DNA of 64,000 nucleotides from Amycolatopsis azurea DSM 43854 (GCF_001995215.1 NZ_MUXN01000016.1:317705-381704), one strand, 5' to 3'; positions 18,084 through 27,452 are shown, counted from the first letter of the stretch. Notes: generated from the letters alone by a model not told the origin. Translations and numbers: made by a program.

Positions 18084-19196
18084 TCAGTCCTTTGCCTTTT
18101 CCAGCTGCCCGGTGACGGTCTCGAGAAGCTCCACCCAGGACTTCTCGAACTTCTCGACGCCTTCGTCCTCGAGGACCTTGAACACGTCGTCGATGTCGAT
18201 GCCGACCACGCTCAGCTTGTCGAAGACGGCCTGCGCGTCGGGGCCCTTGCCGGTGACCGTGTCACCGGTGACGTCGGCGTGGTCCGCGGACGCGTCGAGG
18301 GTCTTCTCCGGCATCGTGTTGACCGTGTCCTTGACGACGAGCTGGTCAACGTAGCGGGTGTCGGAGTACTCGGGGTCCTTCACGCCGGTGGAGGCCCACA
18401 GCGGACGCTGCGCGTTCGCGCCCTCCTCGGCGAGAGCCTTCCAACGGTCCGAAGCGAAGAGCTCCTCGAACGCCGCGTACGCGAGGCGCGCGTTGGCGAT
18501 CGCGGCCTCACCGCGCAGCGCGGTGGCGGCGTCGGTGCCGATGGCGCCGAGCCGCTTGTCGATCTCGGTGTCCACACGGGACACGAAGAACGACGCGACC
18601 GAGTGGATGCCCTTGAGGTCGTGGCCGTTGGCCTTGGCCTGCTCGAGTCCGGCGAAGTAGGCCTCGATGACCGCCTTGTACCGCTCGACCGAGAAGATCA
18701 GCGTGACGTTGACGCTGATGCCCTCGGCCAGGGTCCTGGTGATCGCCGGGAGACCCTCTTCGGTGGCCGGGATCTTGATCAGCACGTTCGGCCGGTCCAC
18801 GGTCTTCCACAGGTCCTGTGCCTCGGCGACCGTCTTGTCGGTCTCCTTGGCCAGCCGCGGGTCCACCTCGATGGACACCCGGCCGTCGACCCCGTTCGTG
18901 GCGGTGTAGACGTCGCGGAACAGGTCCGCGGCGTTGCGCACGTCGGTGGTGGTCAGCTCGCGGATGGTGGCCTCGACGTCGGCGCCGCGGGCGGCGAGCT
19001 CCTTGGTCTGCTCGTCGTACGCCTCGCCCTTCGACATCGCGTTGGCGAAGATCGTCGGGTTGGTCGTCACGCCCACGACGTGCTTGTCGCGGATCAGGGC
19101 GGCGAGGTTGCCGGTGTTCAGGCGCTCACGCGACAGGTCGTCGAGCCAGATCGACACCCCGGCCTCGGACAGCTGCGCGAGCTTGTCGGTGCTCAT
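18084..19196 (-). CDS. tal: Transaldolase
   Basis: A 370-residue transaldolase that transfers the dihydroxyacetone unit from sedoheptulose-7-phosphate to glyceraldehyde-3-phosphate. The N-terminal SIWLDDLSRERL, GVTTNPTIFANAM and the Schiff-base lysine in PNVLIKIPATEEG (near residue 140) are conserved. Length agrees with actinobacterial enzymes (about 370). It lies 14 bp downstream of tkt and 8 bp upstream of pgi. Confidence 0.97.
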   Translation of the reverse strand: MSTDKLAQLSEAGVSIWLDDLSRERLNTGNLAALIRDKHVVGVTTNPTIFANAMSKGEAYDEQTKELAARGADVEATIRELTTTDVRNAADLFRDVYTATNGVDGRVSIEVDPRLAKETDKTVAEAQDLWKTVDRPNVLIKIPATEEGLPAITRTLAEGISVNVTLIFSVERYKAVIEAYFAGLEQAKANGHDLKGIHSVASFFVSRVDTEIDKRLGAIGTDAATALRGEAAIANARLAYAAFEELFASDRWKALAEEGANAQRPLWASTGVKDPEYSDTRYVDQLVVKDTVNTMPEKTLDASADHADVTGDTVTGKGPDAQAVFDKLSVVGIDIDDVFKVLEDEGVEKFEKSWVELLETVTGQLEKAKD

Positions 19197-19210
19197 GCTT
19201 GCTTTCCCCT

Positions 19211-21313
19211 TCAGTTCTTGGTGTTGGAGATCGAGCGACGGGCGGCGTCGACGACGGCTTCCGCGGTGAAACCGAACTCGCGGAACAGCGTGCCGGCGTC
19301 GGCCGAGGCACCGAAGTGCTCGATCGAAACGTTCTCCCCGGCGTCACCGGTGAAGCGGTGCCACGACTGGGCGATACCGGCTTCGACGGAGACGCGTGCC
19401 TTGACCGACGGCGGCAGGACGGAGTCCTTGTAGGACTGGTCCTGCGCGTCGAACCACTCGACACACGGCATCGAGACGACGCTCGCCGGGATGCCGTCGG
19501 CTTCGAGGGTCTTGCGGGCCTCGACGGCCAGCTGGACCTCGGAGCCGGTCGCGATCAGCACGACCTCGGGGCTGCCGTTGGACGCCTCGGCGAGGACGTA
19601 ACCGCCCCGCTTGACGCCCCCGGCGCTGGTGCCCTCCAGGACCGGCACGTTCTGCCGGGTCAGCGCGAGGCCCGACGGGTGGTGGACGTCCTCCAGGACG
19701 GCCTTCCACGCGTACGCGGTCTCGTTGGCGTCCGCCGGGCGGACGACGTTGAGGCCGGGGATGGCGCGCAGCGAGGAGAGCTGCTCGATCGGCTGGTGGG
19801 TGGGGCCGTCCTCGCCCAGGCCGATCGAGTCGTGCGTCCAGACGTAGGTGACCGGCGCCTTCATCAGCGCGGCCAGCCGCACGGGCGGGCGCATGTAGTC
19901 GGAGAAGATCAGGAACGTCGCGCCGTAGGGGCGGGTGCCGCCGTGCAGCGCGATGCCGTTGAGGATCGAGCCCATCGCGTGCTCGCGGATGCCGAAGTGC
20001 AGCGTCCGGCCGTACGGGCTGGTCTTCCACATGTCGGTGGAAGCCTTCTCCGGGCCGAACGAGTCGGCCCCCTTCATGGTGGTGTTGTTGCTTTCCGCGA
20101 GGTCCGCGGAACCGCCCCACAGCTCGGGAAGCGGGTCGGCGAGCGCGTTGAGCACCTCACCGGAGGCCTTGCGGGTCGCGATGCCCTTGGCGTCCGGCTC
20201 CCACTTCGGGAGGTTGTCGGCGAAGCCCTCGGGCAGCGTGCGGGTCGACATCCGGTCCGCGATCTTCTTGCGCTCCGGGTTGGCGGCGCCCCACGCCTCG
20301 AACTTCTCCTGCCAGTCGGCGCGGGCGGTCTTGCCGCGGTCGACGGCCTGGCGGGTGTGCGCGATGACCTCGTCGTCGACCTGGAAGTCCCGGTCCTTGT
20401 CGAACCCGAGGTACTCCTTGACCGCGGCGACCTCTTCGGCGCCGAGCGCGGCGCCGTGGGCCTTGCCGGTGCCCATCTTCTTCGGCGCCGGGTACCCGAT
20501 GACGGTCTTCAGCGCGATGAACGACGGGCGCTCGGTCTCGGCCTTCGCGGCCTTGATCGCCTCTTCGATCGCGACGACGTCCTCGCCACCCTCGACGACC
20601 TGGGTGTGCCACCCATAGGCCTCGTAGCGCTTCACGACGTCCTCGGACAGCGCGATCTTGGTGTCGTCCTCGATCGAGATCTCGTTGTCGTCCCAGAAGA
20701 CGATGAGGTTGCCCAGCTCCTGGCGGCCGGCGATCGAGGAGGCCTCGGCGGTGACGCCCTCCTCGATGTCACCGTCGGAGGCGACGACGTAGACGTAGTG
20801 GTCGAAGATGCTCTCGCCCTGCGGAGCGTCCGGGTCCAGCAGGCCGCGCTCGCGGCGGGCCGCCATCGCCATGCCGACCGCGTTGGCCAGGCCCTGGCCC
20901 AGCGGGCCGGTGGTGGTCTCGACACCCTTGGTGTGGCGGTACTCCGGGTGGCCCGGGGTCTTCGAGTCCCACTTGCGGAGCTGCTTCAGGTCTTCCAGCT
21001 CCAGGCCGAAGCCGGCGAGGTACAGCTGGATGTAGAGAGTGAGGCTCGAGTGGCCGGCGGAGAGGACGAAGCGGTCACGGGCGGGCCACTCGGGGTCCGC
21101 CGGGTCATGACGCAGCGTCCGCTGGAAGAGCGTGTAGGCGAGCGGCGCCAGGCTCATCGCGGTGCCGGGGTGACCGCTGCCGCAGTTCTCGACCGCGTCC
21201 GCGGCGAGCACCCGCACGGTGTCGACGGCCCGCGTGTCGAGGTCGGTCCAGTCGGCGGGCGTGTTGCGCCGGAGGAGTGGGTTCTTCTCGCTGGTAGAGG
21301 CGGTTTCGGACAC
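19211..21313 (-). CDS. tkt: Transketolase
   Basis: A 700-residue thiamine-diphosphate enzyme linking glycolysis and the pentose phosphate pathway. ThDP/Mg motif: SDGDIEEGVTAEASSIAGRQELGNLIVFWDDN; substrate His in CGSGHPGTAMSLAPLAY; pyrimidine-domain motifs FGIREHAMGSILNG and DSIGLGEDGPTHQPIEQ. I chose GTG 21313 (GTGTCCGAAACC) because GGGGAG lies about 10 bp upstream and the resulting 700 residues equal the M. tuberculosis enzyme; ATG 21334 (7 residues longer) is possible. It is the first gene of the pentose-phosphate operon. Confidence 0.95.
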   Translation of the reverse strand: MSETASTSEKNPLLRRNTPADWTDLDTRAVDTVRVLAADAVENCGSGHPGTAMSLAPLAYTLFQRTLRHDPADPEWPARDRFVLSAGHSSLTLYIQLYLAGFGLELEDLKQLRKWDSKTPGHPEYRHTKGVETTTGPLGQGLANAVGMAMAARRERGLLDPDAPQGESIFDHYVYVVASDGDIEEGVTAEASSIAGRQELGNLIVFWDDNEISIEDDTKIALSEDVVKRYEAYGWHTQVVEGGEDVVAIEEAIKAAKAETERPSFIALKTVIGYPAPKKMGTGKAHGAALGAEEVAAVKEYLGFDKDRDFQVDDEVIAHTRQAVDRGKTARADWQEKFEAWGAANPERKKIADRMSTRTLPEGFADNLPKWEPDAKGIATRKASGEVLNALADPLPELWGGSADLAESNNTTMKGADSFGPEKASTDMWKTSPYGRTLHFGIREHAMGSILNGIALHGGTRPYGATFLIFSDYMRPPVRLAALMKAPVTYVWTHDSIGLGEDGPTHQPIEQLSSLRAIPGLNVVRPADANETAYAWKAVLEDVHHPSGLALTRQNVPVLEGTSAGGVKRGGYVLAEASNGSPEVVLIATGSEVQLAVEARKTLEADGIPASVVSMPCVEWFDAQDQSYKDSVLPPSVKARVSVEAGIAQSWHRFTGDAGENVSIEHFGASADAGTLFREFGFTAEAVVDAARRSISNTKN

Positions 21314-21612
21314 TGAACTCGAACTCCCCGTCATCAGGTTGTGGCTTCTCTTCCCTCGTGGGTGGCCCACGCGTACCGCTACTAATCTCAATCGATCCGG
21401 AAGGGACGATATTCCTGCTCCGGGCCGTTCGCAGAGGCACGCCGCGACCTACCGCGGCCAGCCTAATGGTTCGGCCGGTCGAGGACCCGCGATCACCCTC
21501 TGGAAACAGCACGTCTAACATCGGGGAAGGGTTCAGAACACGGGTATCCGGGGCCGCCACATCACCCGGAAGCCTGGTGGGCCCCGCCCCGAAAACTGAC
21601 GCAGGGAGTGAA

Positions 21613-22593
21613 ATGTCGTTGGTGAACGCTGCGCACGGACGCAGTGACAGCACCAGCGCCGTACATCCGACCGGTGAACGACCGCACGGTGGCCGGCGAA
21701 CAATCCGCCAGGTCGTCGGCGCGTACGCCGCCCTCGCGAAGCCCAGGGTGATCGAGCTCCTCCTCGTCACCACGATTCCCGCGATGTTCCTGGCGGGACG
21801 GGAAATCCCGTCGCCGTGGCTGGTGCTCGCGACGCTCGTGGGCGGCACGATGGCCGCCGGCAGCGCCAACGCCTTGAACTGCGTCATCGACGCGGACATC
21901 GACAAGGTGATGAATCGCACCAAGCGGCGTCCGCTGGTGAAGGAGTCGGTGCCCCGGCGCGGCGCGCTGATCTTCGGTCTGACGCTCGGAGTCCTGTCGT
22001 TCGCCGTGCTCTATTTCACGGTGAACCTGCTCTCGGCGATCCTCGCGATCGCGACGATCCTGTTCTACATCTTCGTCTACACGCTGGTGCTGAAGCGGCG
22101 TACGTCACAGAACGTGGTGTGGGGCGGCGCGGCGGGCTGCATGCCGGTCGTCATCGGCTGGGCCGCCGTCACCGGAACCGTCGAATGGCCCGCGTTCGTG
22201 ATGTTCGGCGTCATCTTCTTCTGGACCCCGCCGCACACCTGGGCGCTGGGCATGAAGTACCGCGACGACTACGAGCGCGCCGGTGTCCCGATGCTGCCGG
22301 TGGTCGCCACCCCGCAGCACGTGGCGCGGCAGATCGTCATCTACTCGTGGGTGATGGTCGCGTGGACGCTGCTGCTGGTCCCGGTGACGAGCTGGATCTA
22401 CACGACGTTCGCGATCCTGGCGGGCGGCTGGTTCCTCTTCTACGCGCACAGCCTGAACGCGGCGGTGCGGCGCGGCGAGGAGACCAAGCCGATGTCGCTG
22501 TTCCACCGGTCGAACACGTACCTGATGATCGTGTTCGTCGCGCTGGCCGTGGACTCGGCCATCGGGCTCCCGACCATCGGCCTGCCCTTCTAG
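21613..22593 (+). CDS. ctaB: Protohaem IX farnesyltransferase
   Basis: A 326-residue UbiA-family prenyltransferase that converts haem B to haem O for cytochrome oxidase. It has the Asp-rich NCVIDADIDKVMNRTKRRPL motif, a second DDYERAGVPMLPVV motif, and eight to nine predicted membrane helices. ATG 21613 follows GGGAG by 4 bp. The ~30 residues before the first helix are polar and Gly/His-rich. It is divergent from tkt, with 299 bp between; ctaA, the next enzyme in haem A synthesis, is encoded at 30 kb. Confidence 0.95.
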   Translation: MSLVNAAHGRSDSTSAVHPTGERPHGGRRTIRQVVGAYAALAKPRVIELLLVTTIPAMFLAGREIPSPWLVLATLVGGTMAAGSANALNCVIDADIDKVMNRTKRRPLVKESVPRRGALIFGLTLGVLSFAVLYFTVNLLSAILAIATILFYIFVYTLVLKRRTSQNVVWGGAAGCMPVVIGWAAVTGTVEWPAFVMFGVIFFWTPPHTWALGMKYRDDYERAGVPMLPVVATPQHVARQIVIYSWVMVAWTLLLVPVTSWIYTTFAILAGGWFLFYAHSLNAAVRRGEETKPMSLFHRSNTYLMIVFVALAVDSAIGLPTIGLPF

Positions 22594-22603
22594 TCTCTTG
22601 TAG

Positions 22604-22656
22604 CGCGTGAAGGCCCCCTTCCCTCGGCTCAGCCGAGGGAAGGGGGCCTTCACGCG
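22604..22656. repeat. 53-bp perfect palindrome, GGCCCCCTTCCCTCGGCT family (copy 1)
   Basis: Arms 22604-22629 and 22631-22656 are exact 26-bp reverse complements around one central base. It begins 10 bp after the ctaB stop. A copy with the same arm sequence lies at 40934-40988. Its position suggests a terminator; its repetition suggests an interspersed element. Confidence 0.8.
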
Positions 22657-22720
22657 TGTCGGGAACACGCGGATCTGCGAGCGGTGGCGCACGCTCCAGC
22701 GCTCTAAACGAGGAGGATGC

Positions 22721-22772
22721 GCCCAATGTGGCATTGGAGACGCCCAACGTCCCCAACGCCACATTCGGGGAC
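22721..22772. repeat. Decayed CCAATG-CATTGG palindrome pair
   Basis: CCAATG/CATTGG (22723-22728 with 22732-22737) is followed by GTCCCC/GGGGAC (22749-22754 with 22767-22772). Both words match the GTCCCCAATGC element nested at 51224-51282. Confidence 0.5.
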
Positions 22773-23017
22773 CGAGCTAGTCGCGACCACCCCGAGGGCG
22801 TGCGGCCCGCGTGTCCTGAAGTGGCCTTCGGGACGTTCGAACCGGGTCGTTCCCGCCTGCTGACGGGCGTTGCCCAGCCGGGTTACGGGTCGGCGTCGCC
22901 ACCGTCCTCTCGCTGGCGGCCTTCCTCCTGGTCCTGGCGAGATCTCGGGAATGAGATGATGGCGGGCGCCGTTGTAACCCCTTCGGCCCCTGTCCCACCT
23001 CCGAAAGCAGGCTGCTT

Positions 23018-25279
23018 TTGTCCGTGTCCCCGGACCGGGAACTCGACGCGCTCGAGCGGGATGTCGCGCTCGAGCAGGAGTACGTCACCACCCTCTACCG
23101 CAAGCTCGACGCCGAACGCGTCGACGCCCAGCGCAGGCTCGACCAGACGCTGCGCCAGACCGGCGGCACCCCGCAGGCGCGCACCGAACGCGACGTCGCC
23201 ACGACGCTGTACACCGACCGGCTGTCCCAGCTGAGCTCCGTCGAGCAGGGCCTGTGCTTCGGCCGCCTCGACTTCCTGCCCGACCACGCCGAAGAGACCT
23301 CCTACATCGGACGGCTCGGGCTGTTCGACGAGGACGACGACTACCGCCCGCTGCTCGTCGACTGGCGCGCGCCGGTCGCGCGGCCCTTCTACCTCGCCAC
23401 CGCCGCGTCACCCGAAGGTGTGCGACGGCGTCGCCACATCCGGTCGCTGAGCCGGAAGGTCGTCGGCGTCGACGACGAGATCCTCGACCTCTCCGCCGCC
23501 GACCAGGGCCAGGACCTCGGTCTCGCGGGGGAGGCCGCGCTGCTGGCCGCGCTCGAACGCCGTCGCACGGGTGAGATGAGCGACATCGTCGCCACCATCC
23601 AGGCCGAGCAGGACCGCATCATCCGCGCGTCGCCGAACGGGGTCCTGGTGGTCCAGGGCGGACCGGGCACCGGCAAGACCGCGGTCGCGCTGCACCGCGC
23701 GGCGTACCTGCTCTACACCCACCGCCAGCAGCTCACCACGCGCGGCGTGCTGGTGGTCGGGCCGAACAGCACGTTCCTCCGCTACATCGGGCAGGTCCTG
23801 CCGTCGCTGGGCGAGACCGGGGTGCTGCTCGCCACGATGGGGCAGCTGTACCCGGGCCTGGACGCCACCGGGCCGGTCACCCGCGAGGCCGCCGAGATCA
23901 AGGGCCGTCCGGTGATGGCCGACGTGCTCGCCAACGCGGTCCGCGACCGCCAGCGCGTCCCGGAACCGGTGCTGGAGATCGAGTTCGAGCGCGAGATCCT
24001 CATGCTCGACCGCAAGACCTGCACAGAGGCGCGGACGCGGGCCCGCCGGTCGCGCCGTCCGCACAACCTCGCCCGCCGCATCTTCGTGTCCGACCTCCTC
24101 GACGCGCTGACCCGCCAGGCCGCCCGGAAACTGGGGGAGGACCTGCTCGACGCACGCGATGTCCAGGACATCCGCGCCGAGGTCGCCGCCGACAAGAACG
24201 TGGCCGCCGCGATCAACGGGTTGTGGCCCCAGCTCACTCCCGAGATCGTGCTCGACGAGCTGTTCGCCGACCGCGAACGGTTGCGCAGCGCTGCCGGGAA
24301 AGCCTTGTCAGACACCGATCGTGAGCGTCTCTACAGCCCGACGGACGCGAAGTGGAGCCCGTCGGACGTCCCGCTGCTCGACGAACTCGCCGAACTGCTC
24401 GGCGAGGACGACACCGATGTCCGGGCCGAGCGCGCCCGCCGCGAGCGGGAAGACCGCGCGTACGCGGAAGGCGTGCTCGACATCCTCGAACAGGACGAGG
24501 AGATCGTCGACGAGGAACTGCTGCGGGTCGGCGACGTCCTCGACGCCGAGCTGTTCGCCGAGCGCCAGCATCGCCGCAGCGAGATGACCGCGGCGCAGCG
24601 GGCCGCCCAGGACCGGACCTGGACCTTCGGGCACGTGATCGTCGACGAGGCGCAGGAGCTGACCGCGATGGACTGGCGGCTGCTGATGCGCCGGTCGCCG
24701 AACCGGTCGATGACGCTGGTCGGCGACGTCGCCCAGACCGGCGCCTCCGGCGGCGCGCGGTCCTGGGGCGAGGTGCTGTCGCCGTACGTCGCCGATCGCT
24801 GGCGGCTCGAAGAGCTGACCGTGAACTACCGGACCCCGGCGGAGATCATGGCCGTCGCGTCCCGGGTGCTCGCCGACGTCAATCCGGAACTGGAAGCGCC
24901 GGTTTCGGTGCGGGAGACCGGTTTCGAGCCGTGGCTGCGGTCCGTGGCGCCTGCCGATCTCACCGCGGAACTGCCCGGGATCGTCGACGCCGAACTGTCC
25001 GCCGTGGACGGTGGAACGGTCGTCGTGCTGTGCCCGGTCCCGATGATCGAGAAGGTGTCCGAGGCACTCGGCGAGGCGGGGGACCGGGTCTCGGTGATGC
25101 CGGTCGAGCGGGCGAAGGGCCTGGAGTTCGACTCGGTGGTGCTGGTCGCCCCCGACGAGGTCGTGGCCGGGTCCCCGCGCGGGCTCAACGACCTTTATGT
25201 GGCCCTGACCAGGGCGACCCGTCGGATGGGCGTAGTGCAGACCGGTGACCTTGTTCCGGCTCTGGAGGGTCTTGGCTAA
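23018..25279 (+). CDS. helR: HelD/HelR-type RNA polymerase-recycling ATPase
   Basis: A 753-residue UvrD-like superfamily 1 protein of the HelD group. Known members bind RNA polymerase, remove it from stalled or rifamycin-blocked complexes, and in Streptomyces HelR gives rifamycin tolerance. The N-terminal ~60 residues are a coiled coil (ELDALERDVALEQEYVTTLYRKLDAER), the part that enters the polymerase secondary channel. Walker A is VVQGGPGTGKTAVALHRAAYL near residue 213; Walker B is VIVDEAQELTAMDWRLLMRR; the C-terminal motif is RAKGLEFDSVVLVAP. The start is uncertain: TTG 23018 sits 6 bp after AGCAGG; GTG 23024 is an alternative two codons later. I assign helR rather than uvrD because the UvrD DNA-binding domains are absent. 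Confidence 0.83.
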   Translation: MSVSPDRELDALERDVALEQEYVTTLYRKLDAERVDAQRRLDQTLRQTGGTPQARTERDVATTLYTDRLSQLSSVEQGLCFGRLDFLPDHAEETSYIGRLGLFDEDDDYRPLLVDWRAPVARPFYLATAASPEGVRRRRHIRSLSRKVVGVDDEILDLSAADQGQDLGLAGEAALLAALERRRTGEMSDIVATIQAEQDRIIRASPNGVLVVQGGPGTGKTAVALHRAAYLLYTHRQQLTTRGVLVVGPNSTFLRYIGQVLPSLGETGVLLATMGQLYPGLDATGPVTREAAEIKGRPVMADVLANAVRDRQRVPEPVLEIEFEREILMLDRKTCTEARTRARRSRRPHNLARRIFVSDLLDALTRQAARKLGEDLLDARDVQDIRAEVAADKNVAAAINGLWPQLTPEIVLDELFADRERLRSAAGKALSDTDRERLYSPTDAKWSPSDVPLLDELAELLGEDDTDVRAERARREREDRAYAEGVLDILEQDEEIVDEELLRVGDVLDAELFAERQHRRSEMTAAQRAAQDRTWTFGHVIVDEAQELTAMDWRLLMRRSPNRSMTLVGDVAQTGASGGARSWGEVLSPYVADRWRLEELTVNYRTPAEIMAVASRVLADVNPELEAPVSVRETGFEPWLRSVAPADLTAELPGIVDAELSAVDGGTVVVLCPVPMIEKVSEALGEAGDRVSVMPVERAKGLEFDSVVLVAPDEVVAGSPRGLNDLYVALTRATRRMGVVQTGDLVPALEGLG

Positions 25280-25289
25280 GGTCGGCCGC

Positions 25290-25865
25290 ATGCGCACATT
25301 CGGCAAGATCGTGGTCATCGGCGCGGGCGTGCTCGCCCTGGCGGCCTGTGGCGAGAAACAGAACACCGCAGGTTCGGTCCAGTCCTCCGGCGCGGCCCCC
25401 GCGTCGGCCTCGACGTCGGCCCAGGCCTCGAAGGCCCCGACGGGCAAGGAGTGCACGGCGGAGGACGTGAAGACCACCGGGAAGTTCGGCGAGGCGCCGA
25501 CCATCACCATCCCGGACGACTGCGACCCGCCGAAGAAGCTCATCACCAAGGACCTCGAACCCGGCACCGGTGAGGGTGCCAAGGCCGGTCAGCAGCTGAA
25601 GATGAACTACTCGCTGGTCACCTGGTCCAACAAGCAGAAGCTGGACAGCTCCTTCGACCGGGGCGAGCCGTTCGACCTGAATCTCGGCGCGGGTGACGTC
25701 ATCAAGGGCTGGGACCAGGGCCTCGAAGGGATCAAGCAGGGCGCGCGGCGGCTGCTGATCATCCCGCCGGACCTCGGCTATGGCCAGGGTGGCCGCGGCA
25801 TCGCGCCGAACGAGACCCTGGTGTTCGTGACCGACGCGGTGAGCGTCCCGACCGCCAAGGGCTGA
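25290..25865 (+). CDS. FKBP-type peptidyl-prolyl isomerase, lipoprotein
   Basis: A 191-residue secreted lipoprotein. The signal peptide MRTFGKIVVIGAGVLALAAC ends in a lipobox with Cys20 as the lipidation site, then an Ala/Ser-rich linker to about residue 55. The C-terminal ~110 residues are an FKBP domain: LEPGTGEGAKAGQQLKMNYSL, DSSFDRGEPFDLNLGAGDVIKGWDQGLEGIKQGARRLLIIPPDLGYG and NETLVFVTDAV. It should catalyse prolyl isomerisation of exported proteins outside the membrane. ATG 25290 is the start that places the signal peptide at the N-terminus. It ends next to a family C repeat element. Confidence 0.93.
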   Translation: MRTFGKIVVIGAGVLALAACGEKQNTAGSVQSSGAAPASASTSAQASKAPTGKECTAEDVKTTGKFGEAPTITIPDDCDPPKKLITKDLEPGTGEGAKAGQQLKMNYSLVTWSNKQKLDSSFDRGEPFDLNLGAGDVIKGWDQGLEGIKQGARRLLIIPPDLGYGQGGRGIAPNETLVFVTDAVSVPTAKG

Positions 25866-25873
25866 CCCGCAGG

Positions 25874-25954
25874 GCTGAAAGGGCCCTTCACCGAGTCTTA
25901 CGCGGTGAAGGGCCCTTTCGCTGCGTCCGATGCGGGGAAAGTCCCCTTCAGCCG
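25874..25954. repeat. Three-unit CTGAAGG...CTTTC element (family C, copy 1)
   Basis: The first two units form a perfect 17-bp stem (25877-25893 with 25903-25919, GAAAGGGCCCTTCACCG). A third, inverted unit (about 25931-25953) follows and contains the TGA stop of the GNAT gene on the minus strand (25948-25950). The element fills the gap between the convergent FKBP and GNAT genes. Confidence 0.7.
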
Positions 25955-26484
25955 CTGTACTCCCAGGTGAGCAGGGTGATCTCCAGTCCCTTCTCGACCT
26001 TCGCCTCCGGCGGCGCGTCGGTCAGGGCGTAGCCGACCCGGCGCGCGACGGCCTCGCTCGCCGCGTTCTCGGAGTCGATCTGCAGCTTCAGCGGGCTCAG
26101 CCCGAGCTCCAGCGCATACGCGGTGAGAACCCGCAGCGACCGGGCCGCCAGGTCCTGTCCGCGATGTGCGGGACCGACGGCGTAACCGAGTTCGGCGGGC
26201 CCCGAGAGACCCTCCTTCAGCAACAGCACCACCTCGCCGAGCGGCTCGCCGCCGTCGGTCGTGATGGCCAGCCGCAGCCCTTTGCCTTCCGCGCGGCTTC
26301 CGACGTACTTCTCGTAGTGAGCCTTCGCCGCCACCTCGTCGAACGGCGACGGCAGCGGCGTGAACCGCGCGACGGCGGGATTGTCGAACAGTCCCGGCAG
26401 GTACGCGACGTCGTCTTCGATCCACTCCCGCAGGACGAGCCCCTCGCCGGTGAGCCGGACGTCGTCGGGCCAAGGCGCCGTCAC
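25948..26484 (-). CDS. GNAT-family N-acetyltransferase (RimJ/RimL-like)
   Basis: A 178-residue acetyltransferase. It begins with LTGEGLVLREWIEDDVAYLPGLFDNPAVARF and carries the acetyl-CoA loop region ELGYAVGPAHRGQDLAARSLRVLTAYALE, where HRGQDLA stands in for the R/Q-x-x-G-x-A motif. RimJ/RimL-type enzymes acetylate protein N-termini or small molecules; the substrate is unknown. The GTG at 26484 overlaps the quinone-reductase stop by 4 bp (GTGA), so the two are co-translated. The TGA stop lies inside a family C repeat unit. Confidence 0.87.
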   Translation of the reverse strand: MTAPWPDDVRLTGEGLVLREWIEDDVAYLPGLFDNPAVARFTPLPSPFDEVAAKAHYEKYVGSRAEGKGLRLAITTDGGEPLGEVVLLLKEGLSGPAELGYAVGPAHRGQDLAARSLRVLTAYALELGLSPLKLQIDSENAASEAVARRVGYALTDAPPEAKVEKGLEITLLTWEYSG

Positions 26485-27452
26485 GGGATCAGCAGGAGCT
26501 TGCCGGTGGTGCGCCGCCCCTGGAGGTCTTCGTGCGCCTGGCGCGCGTCGGCCAGCGGGTAGCGGCCGCCGATGCGGATGTTCAGCGAGCCGTCTCCGAC
26601 GGCGGCGAACAGTTCGTTCACCCGCCACTCCAGTTCCTCGCGGGTGAGCACGTAGTGCGCGGAGGTCGGCCTGGTGAGGTACACCGAGCCGCTGCGGTTG
26701 AGCTGCTGCGGGTCGATCGGCGGCACCGGACCGCTGGCCGCGCCGTAGAGGGCGAGCAGGCCGCGGATCTTCAGGCTCGCCAGGCTGCCGTCCACAGTGG
26801 ACTTGCCGACGCCGTCGTAGACCACCGAGACACCCTTGCCGCCGGTGAGGTCACGGGTCGCCTTGGCGAAGTCGACCTGGTCGTAGCGGATGACGTCGTC
26901 CGCGCCCGCCTGCTTGGCGAGTTCGGCCTTCTCGTCGGTGGAGACGGTGCCGATCACCCGCGCGCCGCGGGCCTTGGCCAGCTGGACCAGCAGCAGGCCC
27001 ATGCCGCCGGCTGCGGCGTGGATCAGCACGTCGTCGCCCGCCTTGACCTCGTAGGTCGAGGCGATCAACGCGTGCGCGGTGACCCCCTGGAGCATCGTCG
27101 CGGCGGCGGTCTCCTCGGTCACGCCGTCCGGGATCTTCACTGCGATCGACGACGGGAGCAGACGGCGCTGGGCGTAGCTGCCCAGCGAACCCTGCCAGGC
27201 GACCCTGTCCCCGACCGTGAACCCGGTCACGTCCGCGCCGACGGCGGCCACCGTGCCCGCGCCTTCCATCCCGAGGATGAACGGCGTGTCGACCGGGTAG
27301 ATGCCTTCGCGGTGATAGGTGTCGATGTAGTTGACGCCCGCCGCGGCGACGTCCACGAGCAGTTCCCCGGCGCCGGGCTCGCCCACCTCGACTTGCGCCA
27401 GCTCAAGGACTTCGGGGCCGCCGGTTCGCCGGATCTGCACTGCCGTGGGCAT
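26481..27452 (-). CDS. NADPH:quinone oxidoreductase (zinc-free MDR)
   Basis: A 323-residue medium-chain reductase of the QOR type. N-terminal MPTAVQIRRTGGPEVLEL and the NYIDTYHREGIYP segment are characteristic of quinone oxidoreductase, the Rossmann motif is HAAAGGMGLLLVQLAKARGA, and NRSGSVYLTRPTSAHY is typical QOR. The structural and catalytic zinc ligands of alcohol dehydrogenases are absent, as expected. A qor gene in this position between ctaB and ctaA is also found in mycobacteria (Rv1454c as I recall). Confidence 0.92.
   Translation of the reverse strand: MPTAVQIRRTGGPEVLELAQVEVGEPGAGELLVDVAAAGVNYIDTYHREGIYPVDTPFILGMEGAGTVAAVGADVTGFTVGDRVAWQGSLGSYAQRRLLPSSIAVKIPDGVTEETAAATMLQGVTAHALIASTYEVKAGDDVLIHAAAGGMGLLLVQLAKARGARVIGTVSTDEKAELAKQAGADDVIRYDQVDFAKATRDLTGGKGVSVVYDGVGKSTVDGSLASLKIRGLLALYGAASGPVPPIDPQQLNRSGSVYLTRPTSAHYVLTREELEWRVNELFAAVGDGSLNIRIGGRYPLADARQAHEDLQGRRTTGKLLLIP

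Larger units (their letters stand above)
22594..23017. other. 424-bp intergenic region with repeats
   Basis: Between ctaB and the helR-like gene I see no gene. It contains the palindrome at 22604-22656, a decayed CCAATG/CATTGG element at 22721-22772, and a single degraded arm resembling the GAAAGTGGCTTTCG family near 22815-22835. I looked for the 19-bp rifamycin-associated element that precedes some helR genes (GGGGCTTGCGGCAAGCCCC as I recall it) and did not find it. Confidence 0.55.

Noticed and set aside
22815..22835. A further copy of the GAAAGTGGCTTTCG palindrome
   Set aside because: Only one arm is recognisable and it differs at several positions; no partner arm is present nearby.
25874..25954. 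The repeated modules as a short CRISPR array
   Set aside because: Modules are palindromic and in mixed orientation, there are no constant repeats with unique spacers, and no cas genes are present.
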